From NCBI RefSeq assembly GCF_052030545.1, contig NZ_JBPDIH010000001.1:372001-436000 (forward strand): a stretch of DNA of 64,000 nucleotides, in the 5' to 3' direction. The DNA is from CANMXU01 sp052030545 (GTDB taxonomy: Bacteria; Pseudomonadota; Gammaproteobacteria; Enterobacterales; Alteromonadaceae). Under the pieces are notes generated by a model. That model did not search any database. It saw only the letters and a list, made by a program, of their open reading frames with translations, and was not told the DNA's origin. Both the position numbers and the translations under genes were made by a program. Positions 35,601 to 43,554 of this stretch are shown piece by piece; the stretch's first letter is position 1, and each line of letters opens with the position of its first letter.

Positions 35601-36215
35601 ACCTTAGGTCTGTATTTAACCGGTCACCCGATCAATCGCTATTTATCAGAAATTAAACATTATACGTCAGGGCGCTTAGTAAGTATGCAGCCAACAGGGC
35701 GTGATAGCTCGGCAACCGCGGTTGGTTTAGTGATTGGCGTACGCGTGTTAGTTAATAAAAGAGGCCGTCGTTGGGCACTTGTCACTCTAGATGACAAAAG
35801 TGCACGCATTGATGTACGTTTGTTTCCTGATGATTACGATGCGTTTCAAGATTTACTGGTTAATGATGCTATATTGGTCTGTAAAGGACAGGTCAGCTTT
35901 GATGATTACTCCGGTGGTATTACAATGACCGGTCGCGATATAATGTCGATTGCTACTGCGCGAGAAAATTATGTAACATCGCTAGATGTTCAGCTTAATC
36001 AGCACGCTTTAGCAGAAGACTTTATTGAAAATTTTACGCAAGTATTGTCCCCTCATAAAGACGGTACTTGCCCTGTACGTGTATTCTATCAGCGTGAAGA
36101 AGCGCAAGCTATGATGGAGCTTGGTGTACAGTGGCGGGTTACGCCTGCCGACATTTTATTACATGAATTGAAGGTTTTACTGGGTGAAAACAGTGTAGCC
36201 TTACAGTTTAACTAA
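32658..36215 (+). CDS. dnaE: DNA polymerase III alpha subunit
   Basis: The 1185-residue replicative polymerase subunit starts with a PHP domain (VHSDFSMCDGLNKVKP). The palm carries catalytic aspartates D421 and D423 in MPDFDVDFCMDRR and D575 in VKFDFLGLRTL. PGRGSGAGSLVAYA, RNAGKHAGGVVISP and GYGFNKSHSAAYALVSYQT are conserved. Then come the helix-hairpin-helix, a C-terminal OB fold (about 995-1075) and the tau-binding end. It is about 20 residues longer than E. coli DnaE. Its position between rnhB and accA is the standard gene order. Confidence 0.98.
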   Translation: MSQLNVISESSEQSTTCERENSPKFVHLRVHSDFSMCDGLNKVKPIIAKAADLNMPAIALTDQTNLCGLVKYYHAAHGAGIKPIIGCDFWVKSEELGDELSRLVVIASDNVGYKNLTELISKAYLRGHIQGRAVIDKEWLIEYAKGLILLSGGREGDVGKVLIKGNTELADTMVAFYQQYFPNCYYLELIRTGRENEENYLHLAVEAAVKYDLPVVATNEVVFLTPENFEAHEIRVAIHDGFTLDDKRRPKRYSREQYLRSSEEMCELFSDIPEALANSVEIAKRCNVTVTLGEYVLPDFPTEGLPIEDYLVKVSEEGLQERLEFLFDKDAPDFAEKRKPYDERLAIELEVINNMGFPGYFLIVMEFIQWSKDNNIPVGPGRGSGAGSLVAYAQKITDLDPLEYDLLFERFLNPERVSMPDFDVDFCMDRRDEVIDHTAELYGRDAVSQIITFGTMAAKAVIRDVGRVLGHPYGFVDRISKLIPPTPGMTLAKAFEEEPKLPEAYAQDPDVKDLIDMCRILEGTTRNAGKHAGGVVISPTTITDFAPLYCDEEGNNPVTQFDKNDVEDAGLVKFDFLGLRTLTILQWAIEMADDKLIKEGKERIDIASINLEDPASFKVLLAAETTAVFQLESSGMKSLIAKLKPDCFEDIIALVALFRPGPLQSGMVDNFIERKHGREAISYPDETWQHIDLKPILEPTYGIILYQEQVMQIAQVLAGYSLGGADMLRRAMGKKKPEEMAKQRAGFEQGAVNRGVDGELAMKIFDLVEKFAGYGFNKSHSAAYALVSYQTLWMKTHYPAPFMAAVMSADMDNTDKIVTLVDECANMELDLLPPDVNAGQYKFTVNDENQIIYGLGAVKGVGEGPIEAIIKAREEGGPFADLFDFCARLDLKKTNKRILQRLIKSGAMDGLGPKHGNGPHRAAMYETLPEAIKAAEQHAKAQAIGQNDLFGLINEEPEDSRQSFKNVPPWPEEVWLEGEKETLGLYLTGHPINRYLSEIKHYTSGRLVSMQPTGRDSSATAVGLVIGVRVLVNKRGRRWALVTLDDKSARIDVRLFPDDYDAFQDLLVNDAILVCKGQVSFDDYSGGITMTGRDIMSIATARENYVTSLDVQLNQHALAEDFIENFTQVLSPHKDGTCPVRVFYQREEAQAMMELGVQWRVTPADILLHELKVLLGENSVALQFN

Positions 36216-36285
36216 CTTAACAAAGATTAGAATAATGCTTACTTGCACTGATGCAGGTAAAGAAAATTTAGGTGAAAATAAAGAT

Positions 36286-37242
36286 ATGTCATTAAATTTT
36301 TTGGATTTTGAACAACCAATTGCTGAGCTTGATGCCAAAATTGAAGAGCTACGTTTAGTCAACAATGGCCAAGAGCTTAACTTAGATCTTGAAGAACAAA
36401 TTTCTCAATTGCGTGAAAAGAATGTTGAACGTACTAAAAAGATTTTTGCAAACTTAGACGCATGGCAAACTGCTCGTGTCGCTCGTCATCCTCAACGTCC
36501 GTATACTTTGGACTACTTACCACGTATTTTTACCGAATTTGATGAACTTGCTGGTGATCGTGCTTATGCTGATGACAAAGCCATTATTGGTGGTACAGCG
36601 CGTTTAGATGGTCGTCCAGTGATGGTGATTGGCCAACAAAAAGGTCGTTCAACAGCTGAAAAAGTAAAACGTAATTTTGGCATGCCGCGTCCAGAAGGTT
36701 ACCGTAAAGCTTTGCGTTTAATGGAAATGGCAGAGCGTTTTAATATGCCGATCATTACTTTTATCGACACCCCTGGTGCTTACCCTGGTATTGGCGCTGA
36801 AGAACGTGGTCAATCAGAAGCAATCGCGACTAACTTGAAAGTTATGGCGCGTTTAACGGTACCAATTGTTTGTACTGTTATTGGTGAAGGTGGTTCTGGT
36901 GGAGCATTGGCTATCGGTGTGGGTGACAGAGTTAACATGTTGCAATACTCAACCTATTCTGTAATTTCACCAGAAGGTTGTGCTTCTATCTTATGGAAAA
37001 CTGCAGAGAAAGCATCAACTGCTGCAGATGCGATGGGGATCACAGCTAACCGTATTAAAGAGTTAGGATTAATCGACAGTGTTATTGAAGAGCCATTAGG
37101 TGGCGCGCACCGTGATGTTGACCAAATGGCTGCGTTTTTAAAGCAAGCGATTAAAACTGATATTGCTAATTTAGAGTCGCTTTCTAAAGAAGAACTTATC
37201 GAACAACGTTACCAACGTTTAATGTCATACGGTTACTGTTAA
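36286..37242 (+). CDS. accA: Acetyl-CoA carboxylase carboxyltransferase subunit alpha
   Basis: The ATG at 36286 (MSLNFLDFEQPIAELDAKIE) matches the E. coli start and gives 318 residues; the frame is open from 36235. The carboxyltransferase fold shows GGTARLDGRPVMVIGQQKGR, FIDTPGAYPGIGAEERGQSE, and GEGGSGGALAIGVGDRVNML. With AccD it moves the carboxyl group from biotin on AccB to acetyl-CoA, the first step of fatty acid synthesis. Confidence 0.98.
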   Translation: MSLNFLDFEQPIAELDAKIEELRLVNNGQELNLDLEEQISQLREKNVERTKKIFANLDAWQTARVARHPQRPYTLDYLPRIFTEFDELAGDRAYADDKAIIGGTARLDGRPVMVIGQQKGRSTAEKVKRNFGMPRPEGYRKALRLMEMAERFNMPIITFIDTPGAYPGIGAEERGQSEAIATNLKVMARLTVPIVCTVIGEGGSGGALAIGVGDRVNMLQYSTYSVISPEGCASILWKTAEKASTAADAMGITANRIKELGLIDSVIEEPLGGAHRDVDQMAAFLKQAIKTDIANLESLSKEELIEQRYQRLMSYGYC

Positions 37243-37250
37243 TCGAATAA

Positions 37251-37275
37251 GCTAGCTCACTGAGTGTGAGCTAGC
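37251..37275 (+). terminator. Perfect hairpin between accA and tilS
   Basis: GCTAGCTCAC and GTGAGCTAGC pair over 10 bp with a TGAGT loop, 8 bases after the accA stop. No full U-run follows, so termination may be partial and tilS can be read through. Confidence 0.65.
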
Positions 37276-37285
37276 GTTATTTCTT

Positions 37286-38671
37286 ATGTCATTAATTGAA
37301 TCGACGTTATCTTCCTTTTGCCAGCAATTAGCGCAGCAACATATCGCTATTGCCTACAGTGGCGGCGTCGATTCTCAAGTATTACTTCACGCCTTAGCAA
37401 AACTTAAAACGCAAAATAAAATTAGCCATTCTATTTCTGTTTATCACATTAACCATGGGTTAAGTGATAATGCGCACCTTTGGCAAATGTTTGCTCAACA
37501 GCAAAGCCAGAAGTTAGGCCTACCAATTAAATGCATTAAGGTTGATATTGATCTTCAAAGCAACCAAAGTCTTGAAGCCTTGGCACGAGACGCTCGATAT
37601 CAAGCCCTTCAAAGCCATGTAGAAGCTTCCAGTGCGATTGTTACTGGCCATCATTTAGATGACCAAGCCGAAACCTTTATATTGGCACTTAAACGCGGCT
37701 CTGGTTTAAAAGGTTTATCTGCCATGAAAAGCCATTCATTGCTAGGTAAACATAATTTAATGCGGCCATTACTAACAGTTTCTCGCGGTGATATTGTTGA
37801 ATATGCGCAAGAACATCAACTTGAATGGATTGAAGATGAGTCTAATTTAGACCACCGCTTTGACCGAAATTTTCTTCGTCATCAAGTCATGCCATTATTA
37901 ACTGAGCGCTGGCCAAGTATGACTCGCACTATTAGCCGTGCCGCTCGCCATTGCCAGCAAGGTCAAACGCTATTAGATGAATTGGCACAAGAAGATCTCA
38001 ATCTTTGTTATCATCAGGCTTCAGGTGAGCCGAGTTTAGTGATTGAGCATTTAACGACTTTGTCAAAAGCACGATTTAACAATCTGTTGCGTTATTTTCT
38101 TAGCTTACATTGTGATTTAATGCCAAGTACTGAGCAGCTTGCGCAGGTTCATCAACAAATTTCAGTCGCACCAGATAAATGCCCACAAATCAAAGTGGGT
38201 GATCATTGGCTGCGCCGTTATCACGGTTATTTGTATTTAACGACCGATTTTACTGATATTAGCCAACACAACATAACGTTAACGGATGAACTTAAATTAC
38301 TTAATTTAGATCAGCATTTATATGTTGATTTGCCCGATAGCTTGGCAAGTTTAACGCTGCTAAAATTTAGCGCTGGGCAAGTTTGCCAAGCTGAGAATTT
38401 TGTCGATGTGTGCCTGCCTCAGCCTGAGCAAAAGGTGACGATTACTTTTAAACATACTAATCCTAAATGCTTACCTCATTATCGGCAGCAGCGCAGGCCG
38501 GTGAAAAAGATACTGCAAGAGCTGAATATTCCTCCTTGGCAGCGGCAACGTATTCCATTTTTATACTATGATGATCAGCTAGTTGCAGCGCTTGGATTTT
38601 TTGTTTGTAAAGAATATATCCCACAACAAGTTTGTGACAAATTGTGCATAATGTGGCAGCCGACCTCATAA
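37286..38671 (+). CDS. tilS: tRNA(Ile)-lysidine synthetase TilS
   Basis: A 461-residue N-type ATP pyrophosphatase with the PP-loop AYSGGVDSQVLLHAL, VYHINHGLSDNA, GHHLDDQAETFILALKRGSG and ARDARYQAL. TilS-specific middle and C-terminal domains end in QRIPFLYYDDQLVAALGFFV. It converts the anticodon C34 of tRNA-Ile2 to lysidine so that it reads AUA. Length is close to E. coli TilS (432). It is the last gene of the conserved block. Confidence 0.95.
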   Translation: MSLIESTLSSFCQQLAQQHIAIAYSGGVDSQVLLHALAKLKTQNKISHSISVYHINHGLSDNAHLWQMFAQQQSQKLGLPIKCIKVDIDLQSNQSLEALARDARYQALQSHVEASSAIVTGHHLDDQAETFILALKRGSGLKGLSAMKSHSLLGKHNLMRPLLTVSRGDIVEYAQEHQLEWIEDESNLDHRFDRNFLRHQVMPLLTERWPSMTRTISRAARHCQQGQTLLDELAQEDLNLCYHQASGEPSLVIEHLTTLSKARFNNLLRYFLSLHCDLMPSTEQLAQVHQQISVAPDKCPQIKVGDHWLRRYHGYLYLTTDFTDISQHNITLTDELKLLNLDQHLYVDLPDSLASLTLLKFSAGQVCQAENFVDVCLPQPEQKVTITFKHTNPKCLPHYRQQRRPVKKILQELNIPPWQRQRIPFLYYDDQLVAALGFFVCKEYIPQQVCDKLCIMWQPTS

Positions 38672-38726
38672 CAAGGGTAGAATGCAGCGGTTATTATTTA
38701 AAAAATACCCTTAACATGGAGCCCTT

Positions 38727-39905
38727 ATGAATTTAGTTGTAAAACTCATCGCTGGTATAATCTTAGGAATGGTTATCGGCTTATATGCGCCGAACTTTCT
38801 TATTGAATTGGTCTTTACTGGGCAAACCATTATTGGGCAGCTTATAACCTTTACTATCCCACTGATCATTTTCTTTTACATTGCCAGTGGTATTGCCTCT
38901 CTTCCTCAAGGATCTGGTTCGTTGCTTGGTAAAACTGTGGGCTTAGCGTATGGCTCCACTATTGTTGCTGGTACGTTAGCTTATATTGTTGCAAGTAATG
39001 TTTTACCGCACTTTACATCAGGCAGTATGCCAAAAGTTGCTGAAAATGCGCATGAATTAAGTAGTTTTATTAATATTACCATTCCACCCATTTTTGATGT
39101 GATGAGTGCATTGGCACTTGCCTTTATTATTGGCATTGGTATTAGCGCTATTAATGCAAAAACATTAAGAAATGGAATTAACGAAGCGCGTGGCATTATC
39201 GATTTGTTGCTATCTAAAGTGATTATTCCATTATTGCCGTTTTATATTGCCGGCGTGTTTGCACAAATGAGTGTAGAAGGCACCGTATTTACCACATTAA
39301 AAACCTTCGGCATCGTATTGTTACTGGCCATTATCATGCACGGATTATGGCTAACGATTATGTATGTTACTACCGCAATGTCGATGGGCAAGTCTCCTGC
39401 AAAACTTTTATCAAACATGATGCCTGCATATTTCACGGCTTTAGGAACTATGTCGAGCGCTGCGACTATTCCTGTGTCGTTAAAAGCAACTAAATCTAAT
39501 GGCGTTAAAGATGAAATTGCAAACTTTACCGTACCTCTATGTGCGTCAATTCATTTAAGTGGCTCAACGATTACCTTAGTGACTTGTGCAACTGCGGTTA
39601 TGCTATTAACACCAGAGCTTGCTTTACCAAGTTTTGCTGGCATGGTTGGTTTTATCTTAATGTTAGGTGTGACTATGATCGCAGCACCTGGTGCTCCTGG
39701 TGGCGCGGTTATGTCTGCACTTGGTTTGTTAGGTAGTATGTTAGGTTTCACTGATGCTGCGCTTGCTTTGATGATCGCTTTATATATGGCGCAAGATAGT
39801 TTTGGAACTGCCTGTAATGTTACTGGCGACGGCGCTATTTCGTTATGGGTGGATAAGTTTGCGAAAGAAAAAGTAACTCCTGTAGCCACAATGGTGCAAG
39901 AATAA
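38727..39905 (+). CDS. Dicarboxylate/amino acid:cation symporter (DAACS family)
   Basis: The 392-residue membrane protein has the glutamate-transporter-like fold: N-terminal helices LIAGIILGMVIGLY and FTIPLIIFFYIASGIASLP, and C-terminal APGAPGGAVMSALGLLG. A region near 315-330 resembles the HP2/TM8 substrate site, and DSFGTACNVTGDGAISLWVDK contains the NxTGD-type motif. Family members bring in glutamate, aspartate, serine or dicarboxylates with Na+ or H+; the substrate is not determined. It has its own terminator. Confidence 0.85.
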   Translation: MNLVVKLIAGIILGMVIGLYAPNFLIELVFTGQTIIGQLITFTIPLIIFFYIASGIASLPQGSGSLLGKTVGLAYGSTIVAGTLAYIVASNVLPHFTSGSMPKVAENAHELSSFINITIPPIFDVMSALALAFIIGIGISAINAKTLRNGINEARGIIDLLLSKVIIPLLPFYIAGVFAQMSVEGTVFTTLKTFGIVLLLAIIMHGLWLTIMYVTTAMSMGKSPAKLLSNMMPAYFTALGTMSSAATIPVSLKATKSNGVKDEIANFTVPLCASIHLSGSTITLVTCATAVMLLTPELALPSFAGMVGFILMLGVTMIAAPGAPGGAVMSALGLLGSMLGFTDAALALMIALYMAQDSFGTACNVTGDGAISLWVDKFAKEKVTPVATMVQE

Positions 39906-39932
39906 CTTAGCCTTGAAACGTTAAAATTAAAC

Positions 39933-39965
39933 AAAACGATGAGTCAAGTTGGCTCGTCGTTTTTT
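39933..39965 (+). terminator. Terminator after the DAACS transporter
   Basis: AAAACGATGAG pairs with CTCGTCGTTTT (one T-G wobble) and a run of T residues ends the structure. Confidence 0.8.
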
Positions 39966-40097
39966 AGTTTTAGTGCACTATAATTTGTATCCCTAATAGC
40001 AAAACCCTACAGAATCGTTACATTTGATCACAGAGGTGTAGTGATTTACTCGCTAAAATCAGCTTATTAATTAAGCATGTTCTAACGAGGAAATCCT

Positions 40098-40556
40098 ATG
40101 TACATTCAGCCAATAACCCGTGCAAATAATCTTCGTTCATGTGCAGGCAATAATGACTTAAGAAAAAAGTCACAAACTTCAAGTAATGAAGACAATTGGC
40201 TATTGAGATCAGACTCAACGCTTGAATGCCCAAGTGAAACGAGATCATTTAGCTCAGCTGTTTCACACTATTTTAGCGAGCAAAATCAGCAAAGAATAAT
40301 TGAGCAACGCTTAAATACATTGCAGTCTGAATTAAAAGAAATGCAGACTGAATTAGCAAGCATGTTAAATAATATTCGTGCGCTAAAGCCTCATTACCAA
40401 AGTAAAAGTGGTAACGACTTTGTTACATCAGAATACCTGGTAAAAGAAACAAAGACAGCAATAAAAGAAGTTGCTGATTTATCTCTTTCAGCAACACACC
40501 AGTATTTAGAAGCCGTTACACCTGCAACGCCTTCTTCATTTGCTATTGCAGTTTAA
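40098..40556 (+). CDS. Hypothetical protein with a coiled-coil middle
   Basis: A 152-residue protein I do not recognise. The first 55 residues are polar and serine/asparagine rich. Residues about 60-95 (EQNQQRIIEQRLNTLQSELK and on) form a likely coiled coil, and the C-terminus is mildly hydrophobic. The start has GAGGA upstream (TTCTAACGAGGAAATCCT region), so translation is probable. No signal peptide or membrane helix. Its neighbours give no clue to function. Confidence 0.6.
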   Translation: MYIQPITRANNLRSCAGNNDLRKKSQTSSNEDNWLLRSDSTLECPSETRSFSSAVSHYFSEQNQQRIIEQRLNTLQSELKEMQTELASMLNNIRALKPHYQSKSGNDFVTSEYLVKETKTAIKEVADLSLSATHQYLEAVTPATPSSFAIAV

Positions 40557-40643
40557 TTACAGAGTTAGTACTACTACCCCTTACCATTTACAGGCATAAT
40601 AGCGCTTTATTGTTTGCCTCATTATCAACGTGAAATTCTAATT

Positions 40644-41213
40644 ATGTCTACAGAAAATGCTTTAAAACAACGCAGTAATAGCAGCTGTGAATTATGTACA
40701 TCAACTGCTCAATTATCAGTAGTGGAAGTGCCACCAACAAGTGATGGTAGCGCTCAACAATGTATTTATTTATGTCAAAATTGCTTAGATCAAATTGAAG
40801 GCAAGTCAGCGCTAGATCTTAATCATTGGCGTTGTTTAAACGACAGTATGTGGAATTCTGAGCCTGCCGTACAAGTGATGTCATATCGTATGCTACATAA
40901 GTTATCGAGCGAAAGCTGGGCACAAGATGCGTTAGATATGATTTATTTAGAAGATGATGTGAAAACATGGGCTGAACAAGGCATTGCCGCTGAGCGAAGC
41001 AACGGACCAACTCGTGATAGCAACGGGGCTGAACTGCAAAACGGCGATAACGTTACCTTAATTAAAGACCTAAAGGTAAAAGGGGCTAACTTTACCGCGA
41101 AACAAGGCACTATGGTGCGTGGCATTTCATTAACTGATAACCCAGAGCATATTGAAGGTAAAGTTAACGGCACCCGTATTGTGCTAGTTTCAGCATACTT
41201 GAAAAAAGCCTAA
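40644..41213 (+). CDS. PhnA family zinc-ribbon protein
   Basis: The ATG at 40644 (MSTENALKQRSNSSCELC) gives 189 residues; the frame is open from a TTG at 40614. A zinc ribbon (C15-x2-C18 and C44-x2-C47) is followed by a helical middle with WRCLNDSMWNSEPAVQVMSY. A C-terminal PhnA/KOW-like domain has DSNGAELQNGDNVTLIKDLK, VKGANFTAKQGT and HIEGKVNGTRIVL. It belongs to the longer PhnA form; despite the name, no phosphonate role is established. The cytosolic role is unknown. Confidence 0.85.
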   Translation: MSTENALKQRSNSSCELCTSTAQLSVVEVPPTSDGSAQQCIYLCQNCLDQIEGKSALDLNHWRCLNDSMWNSEPAVQVMSYRMLHKLSSESWAQDALDMIYLEDDVKTWAEQGIAAERSNGPTRDSNGAELQNGDNVTLIKDLKVKGANFTAKQGTMVRGISLTDNPEHIEGKVNGTRIVLVSAYLKKA

Positions 41214-41219
41214 TTGCTT

Positions 41220-41678
41220 TTATAACCAACGACGTACTTTTTGTTGGTAGTCGATATAGTTTTGTTTAAATTGGTGCTTTAGTGCTCGCTCTTCAGGAAT
41301 GATTTGAAATTTAACGATGTACCAGAAAAACAATGGTATAACGACAAAACAGAGTAGGTTTTGTAGCCACAGTGTTACTGAAATTAAAGCCAATAGCATG
41401 GCAAGGTACATAGGATTTCTTGAATAGGCAAAAATTCCTGAATCGACGACGGCGCTGGTTTTTTCAGGGGTCGTTGGATTAACGGTTGTTTTATTGCGGC
41501 GAAAATCAAGCACAGCTTTTACGCCAATTAATAGCGCCAATGCAAATAAGGTTAAGGCAAGTATTGCTGTACTCGCTACTTGGTAATTAAACTGCGCAAA
41601 GCAATATTTCAACGCAAAAGCAATGAACATCGCTATAGCCAGCTGCACTACGGGGATCACTTTTAGTTCTAGATTCAT
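41220..41678 (-). CDS. Isoprenylcysteine carboxyl methyltransferase (ICMT)-like membrane methyltransferase
   Basis: A 152-residue protein with about four transmembrane helices and the ICMT/PEMT-type C-terminal pattern: GIFAYSRNPMYLAMLLALI (RNPMY motif) and IIPEERALKHQFKQNYIDYQ (EERxL and YxxY type), ending QKVRRWL. Bacterial members of this family methylate unknown lipids or small molecules with SAM. It is convergent with the PhnA gene, only six bases apart. Confidence 0.85.
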   Translation of the reverse strand: MNLELKVIPVVQLAIAMFIAFALKYCFAQFNYQVASTAILALTLFALALLIGVKAVLDFRRNKTTVNPTTPEKTSAVVDSGIFAYSRNPMYLAMLLALISVTLWLQNLLCFVVIPLFFWYIVKFQIIPEERALKHQFKQNYIDYQQKVRRWL

Positions 41679-41843
41679 TTTTGCTGATAAGGCTTATTTA
41701 AGTCGTTATAGTTATCAATACCTTACCTTAAACAAATGCAATTGGGTAAATAAAATATTAGCAGCTAGGTTGACAGTTAACGCTGTTAGCCTGATGATGA
41801 GTCAAGATTACTTATTTTTGTCCGCTTTTTTACTAGGTTACTA
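41679..41843. other. Intergenic region after the ICMT gene start
   Basis: Part of a 389-base gap before the DMT transporter. It holds the divergent promoters; an overlapping frame on the + strand running from 41623 to 41844 has no protein-like features and is rejected. Confidence 0.4.
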
Positions 41844-41936
41844 ATGAACAAACAAACCGTCACATTAAATCGAGTTAACCGCTGTCTTAGCCGTAAATGG
41901 CTAATGCTGGTGATTAACCGATTTCTGCTGCGGTAA
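41844..41936 (+). CDS. Putative 30-residue leader peptide ahead of the DMT transporter
   Basis: An ATG opens a 30-codon frame, MNKQTVTLNRVNRCLSRKWL then MLVINRFLLR, ending in TAA at 41934. AGG lies eight bases upstream of the start. The peptide is basic, with five arginines. The end of the frame (CTGCGGT at 41928-41934) is complementary to the left arm of the terminator at 41970, so translation could influence folding, as in attenuators. The peptide has no homologue that I know of, and the call rests on layout. Confidence 0.35.
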   Translation: MNKQTVTLNRVNRCLSRKWLMLVINRFLLR

Positions 41937-42005
41937 AAATAAGTGTAATTGTTAAAAAACTATTTTTATAAAACCGCAGAAATTTACTCTGCGGTTTTTG
42001 TTTTT
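41914..42005 (+). promoter_or_regulatory. Possible transcription attenuator before the DMT transporter
   Basis: Terminator arms AAAACCGCAGA (41970-41980) and TCTGCGGTTTT (41988-41998) form an 11-bp stem and run into T-rich sequence. The segment CTGCGGT at 41928-41934 can pair with ACCGCAG of the left arm instead. In turn TTAACCG (41914-41920) or TTAACCGC (41875-41882) can pair with CGGTAA or GCGGTAA. This gives mutually exclusive pairings of the antiterminator/terminator kind. The downstream gene starts 63 bases later. Confidence 0.45.
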
Positions 42006-42067
42006 ATAGACCTTATAAATATCAAACCTTGAGTTAACTTTCTGCAAACACCTTTAGGAGAAGGAAC

Positions 42068-42961
42068 ATGCCAGTATCAGCTGCTTATCTAGCAGTCATA
42101 TTAATTTGGTCAACAACGCCGTTGGGCATTGTTTGGAGCAGTGAGTCTGTAACGCCAGCATTAGCAGTATTGCTTCGCATGCTTATTGCCGTGGTAATTG
42201 GTTTAGTGATTATTTTAGTAACTCGAATAAACTTACCTTGGACTAAACAGGCAAAAACTCTCTATTGTTATTCTGCTATCGGTATTTTTGGCGGCATGAT
42301 TTGCTCATACCTTTCTGCGCGCTATATTTCATCAGGCATGATGTCATTGGTTTTTGGTTTAGCGCCCATTTTGTCAGGGTTAATGGCACAAAAAGTACTT
42401 AATGAGGGTAAATTTGGTACTACTCGAACTGTGGCAATGGCGATATCATTAATCGGTTTAGCGGTTGTCTGTTCGACTAAATTTAATTATCAACCCGGTT
42501 TTATCTTCGGTTTGTTGTTAATACTTGGCGCGGTATTCTTCTTTAGTTTAAGCGGGGTATTAGTGAAAAGCGTGGCAATATCGATTCACCCTGTTGCGAC
42601 TACCGTTGGGGCATTGCTGGTGAGTTTGCCGTTGTTTTTTCTGAGCTGGCTGATATTTGATGGCGAACTAAGCACGAATACGTGGCAGTTAAGATCGCTA
42701 TGGGCGATAGTTTATTTAGGTATATTTGGCTCACTTATTGGCTTTGTTGCTTATTATTTTGTGCTGCAAAAACTGTCTGCTGCGACGGTGGCATTAATCA
42801 CCATGATCACGCCGGTTGTCGCTATTTCATTAGGCGCGATATTTAATAATGAAACTATTGATGCTCAGGTGATTATTGGCGCAAGTTTAGTTATGGTTGG
42901 TTTATGGATTTACCATTTTGGTTACAAGCATGTCGAACAAAAAAAGCGCTTAAAAGTTTAA
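42068..42961 (+). CDS. DMT superfamily transporter, EamA family
   Basis: The 297-residue protein has ten transmembrane helices in two EamA repeats: LAVILIWSTTPLGIVWSSES in the first half and FGSLIGFVAYYFVLQKLSAA with TPVVAISLGAIFNNE in the second. EamA proteins export metabolites such as amino acids or dyes; the substrate is unknown. The start ATG has AGGAGAAGGA, a very strong ribosome site. A leader-peptide/terminator structure lies upstream. Confidence 0.9.
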   Translation: MPVSAAYLAVILIWSTTPLGIVWSSESVTPALAVLLRMLIAVVIGLVIILVTRINLPWTKQAKTLYCYSAIGIFGGMICSYLSARYISSGMMSLVFGLAPILSGLMAQKVLNEGKFGTTRTVAMAISLIGLAVVCSTKFNYQPGFIFGLLLILGAVFFFSLSGVLVKSVAISIHPVATTVGALLVSLPLFFLSWLIFDGELSTNTWQLRSLWAIVYLGIFGSLIGFVAYYFVLQKLSAATVALITMITPVVAISLGAIFNNETIDAQVIIGASLVMVGLWIYHFGYKHVEQKKRLKV

Positions 42962-43044
42962 ACTAAGCTAAGTGCTTGAGCTTTTGAGATAATGAGGTAT
43001 ATTTGATCAGGTAAAGTTGTTGTCTTTAACCTGGTAGGCATTGT

Positions 43045-43512
43045 ATGAAAATGAGCATAAGTTTTCGTAAGGCAGATCAAGAAGATATTTATTTTTTACT
43101 TGCCTTACGTAAACAAACCATGGATGAACATTTGTTAGCTGCTGGTCTTGAAATATCAGAAGCTTATCATTTGTCGCGCATTAAAGAATTTTACCAAGAC
43201 TCAAATATCATTTTATCGAACGACCAGGTGATTGGTTTGTTAAAGCTTAGCGTGCTTAAAAAAAGTGTGCATGTTCGTCAAATCCAAATATTACCTGAAT
43301 TTCAAAACCGGGGTATTGGTGCAAAAGTGGTTGAGTTAGTTAAACAGCGTGCGGAGAAGTTAAACCTGCCAGTAACGCTTAATGTGCTATTAAAAAACCC
43401 TGCCAAGCATTTGTATACTCGACAAGGCTTTAAAGTCGTTGGTCAAAACGATTTAGAATATCAACTAAAGTGGGTCGGTCAACCTAGTCAACCCACTGCG
43501 AGTGAAAACTAG
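43045..43512 (+). CDS. GNAT family N-acetyltransferase
   Basis: The 155-residue protein has the GNAT core: SFRKADQEDIYFLLALR at the start, QIQILPEFQNRGIGAKVVEL (acetyl-CoA loop Q/R-x-x-G-x-G/A: QNRGIG), and VLLKNPAKHLYTRQGFKVVG. It acetylates an unidentified amine substrate with acetyl-CoA. The ATG at 43051 is an alternative start. It sits 83 bases after the DMT exporter on the same strand. Confidence 0.88.
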   Translation: MKMSISFRKADQEDIYFLLALRKQTMDEHLLAAGLEISEAYHLSRIKEFYQDSNIILSNDQVIGLLKLSVLKKSVHVRQIQILPEFQNRGIGAKVVELVKQRAEKLNLPVTLNVLLKNPAKHLYTRQGFKVVGQNDLEYQLKWVGQPSQPTASEN

Positions 43513-43531
43513 TTCTGCCTCACTTCATTGC

Positions 43532-43550
43532 TTTAACAGCAATTGTTAAA
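43532..43550. terminator. Weak hairpin between convergent genes
   Basis: TTTAACA (43532-43538) and TGTTAAA (43544-43550) form a 7-bp stem between the GNAT and M28 genes, with A/T-rich flanks on both sides. Confidence 0.4.
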
Positions 43551-43554
43551 AATA

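Noticed and set aside
41623..41844. 73-codon + strand frame before the leader peptide
   Set aside because: Half antisense to the ICMT gene, no ribosome site or conserved features; the short ORF at 41844 fits the terminator layout better.
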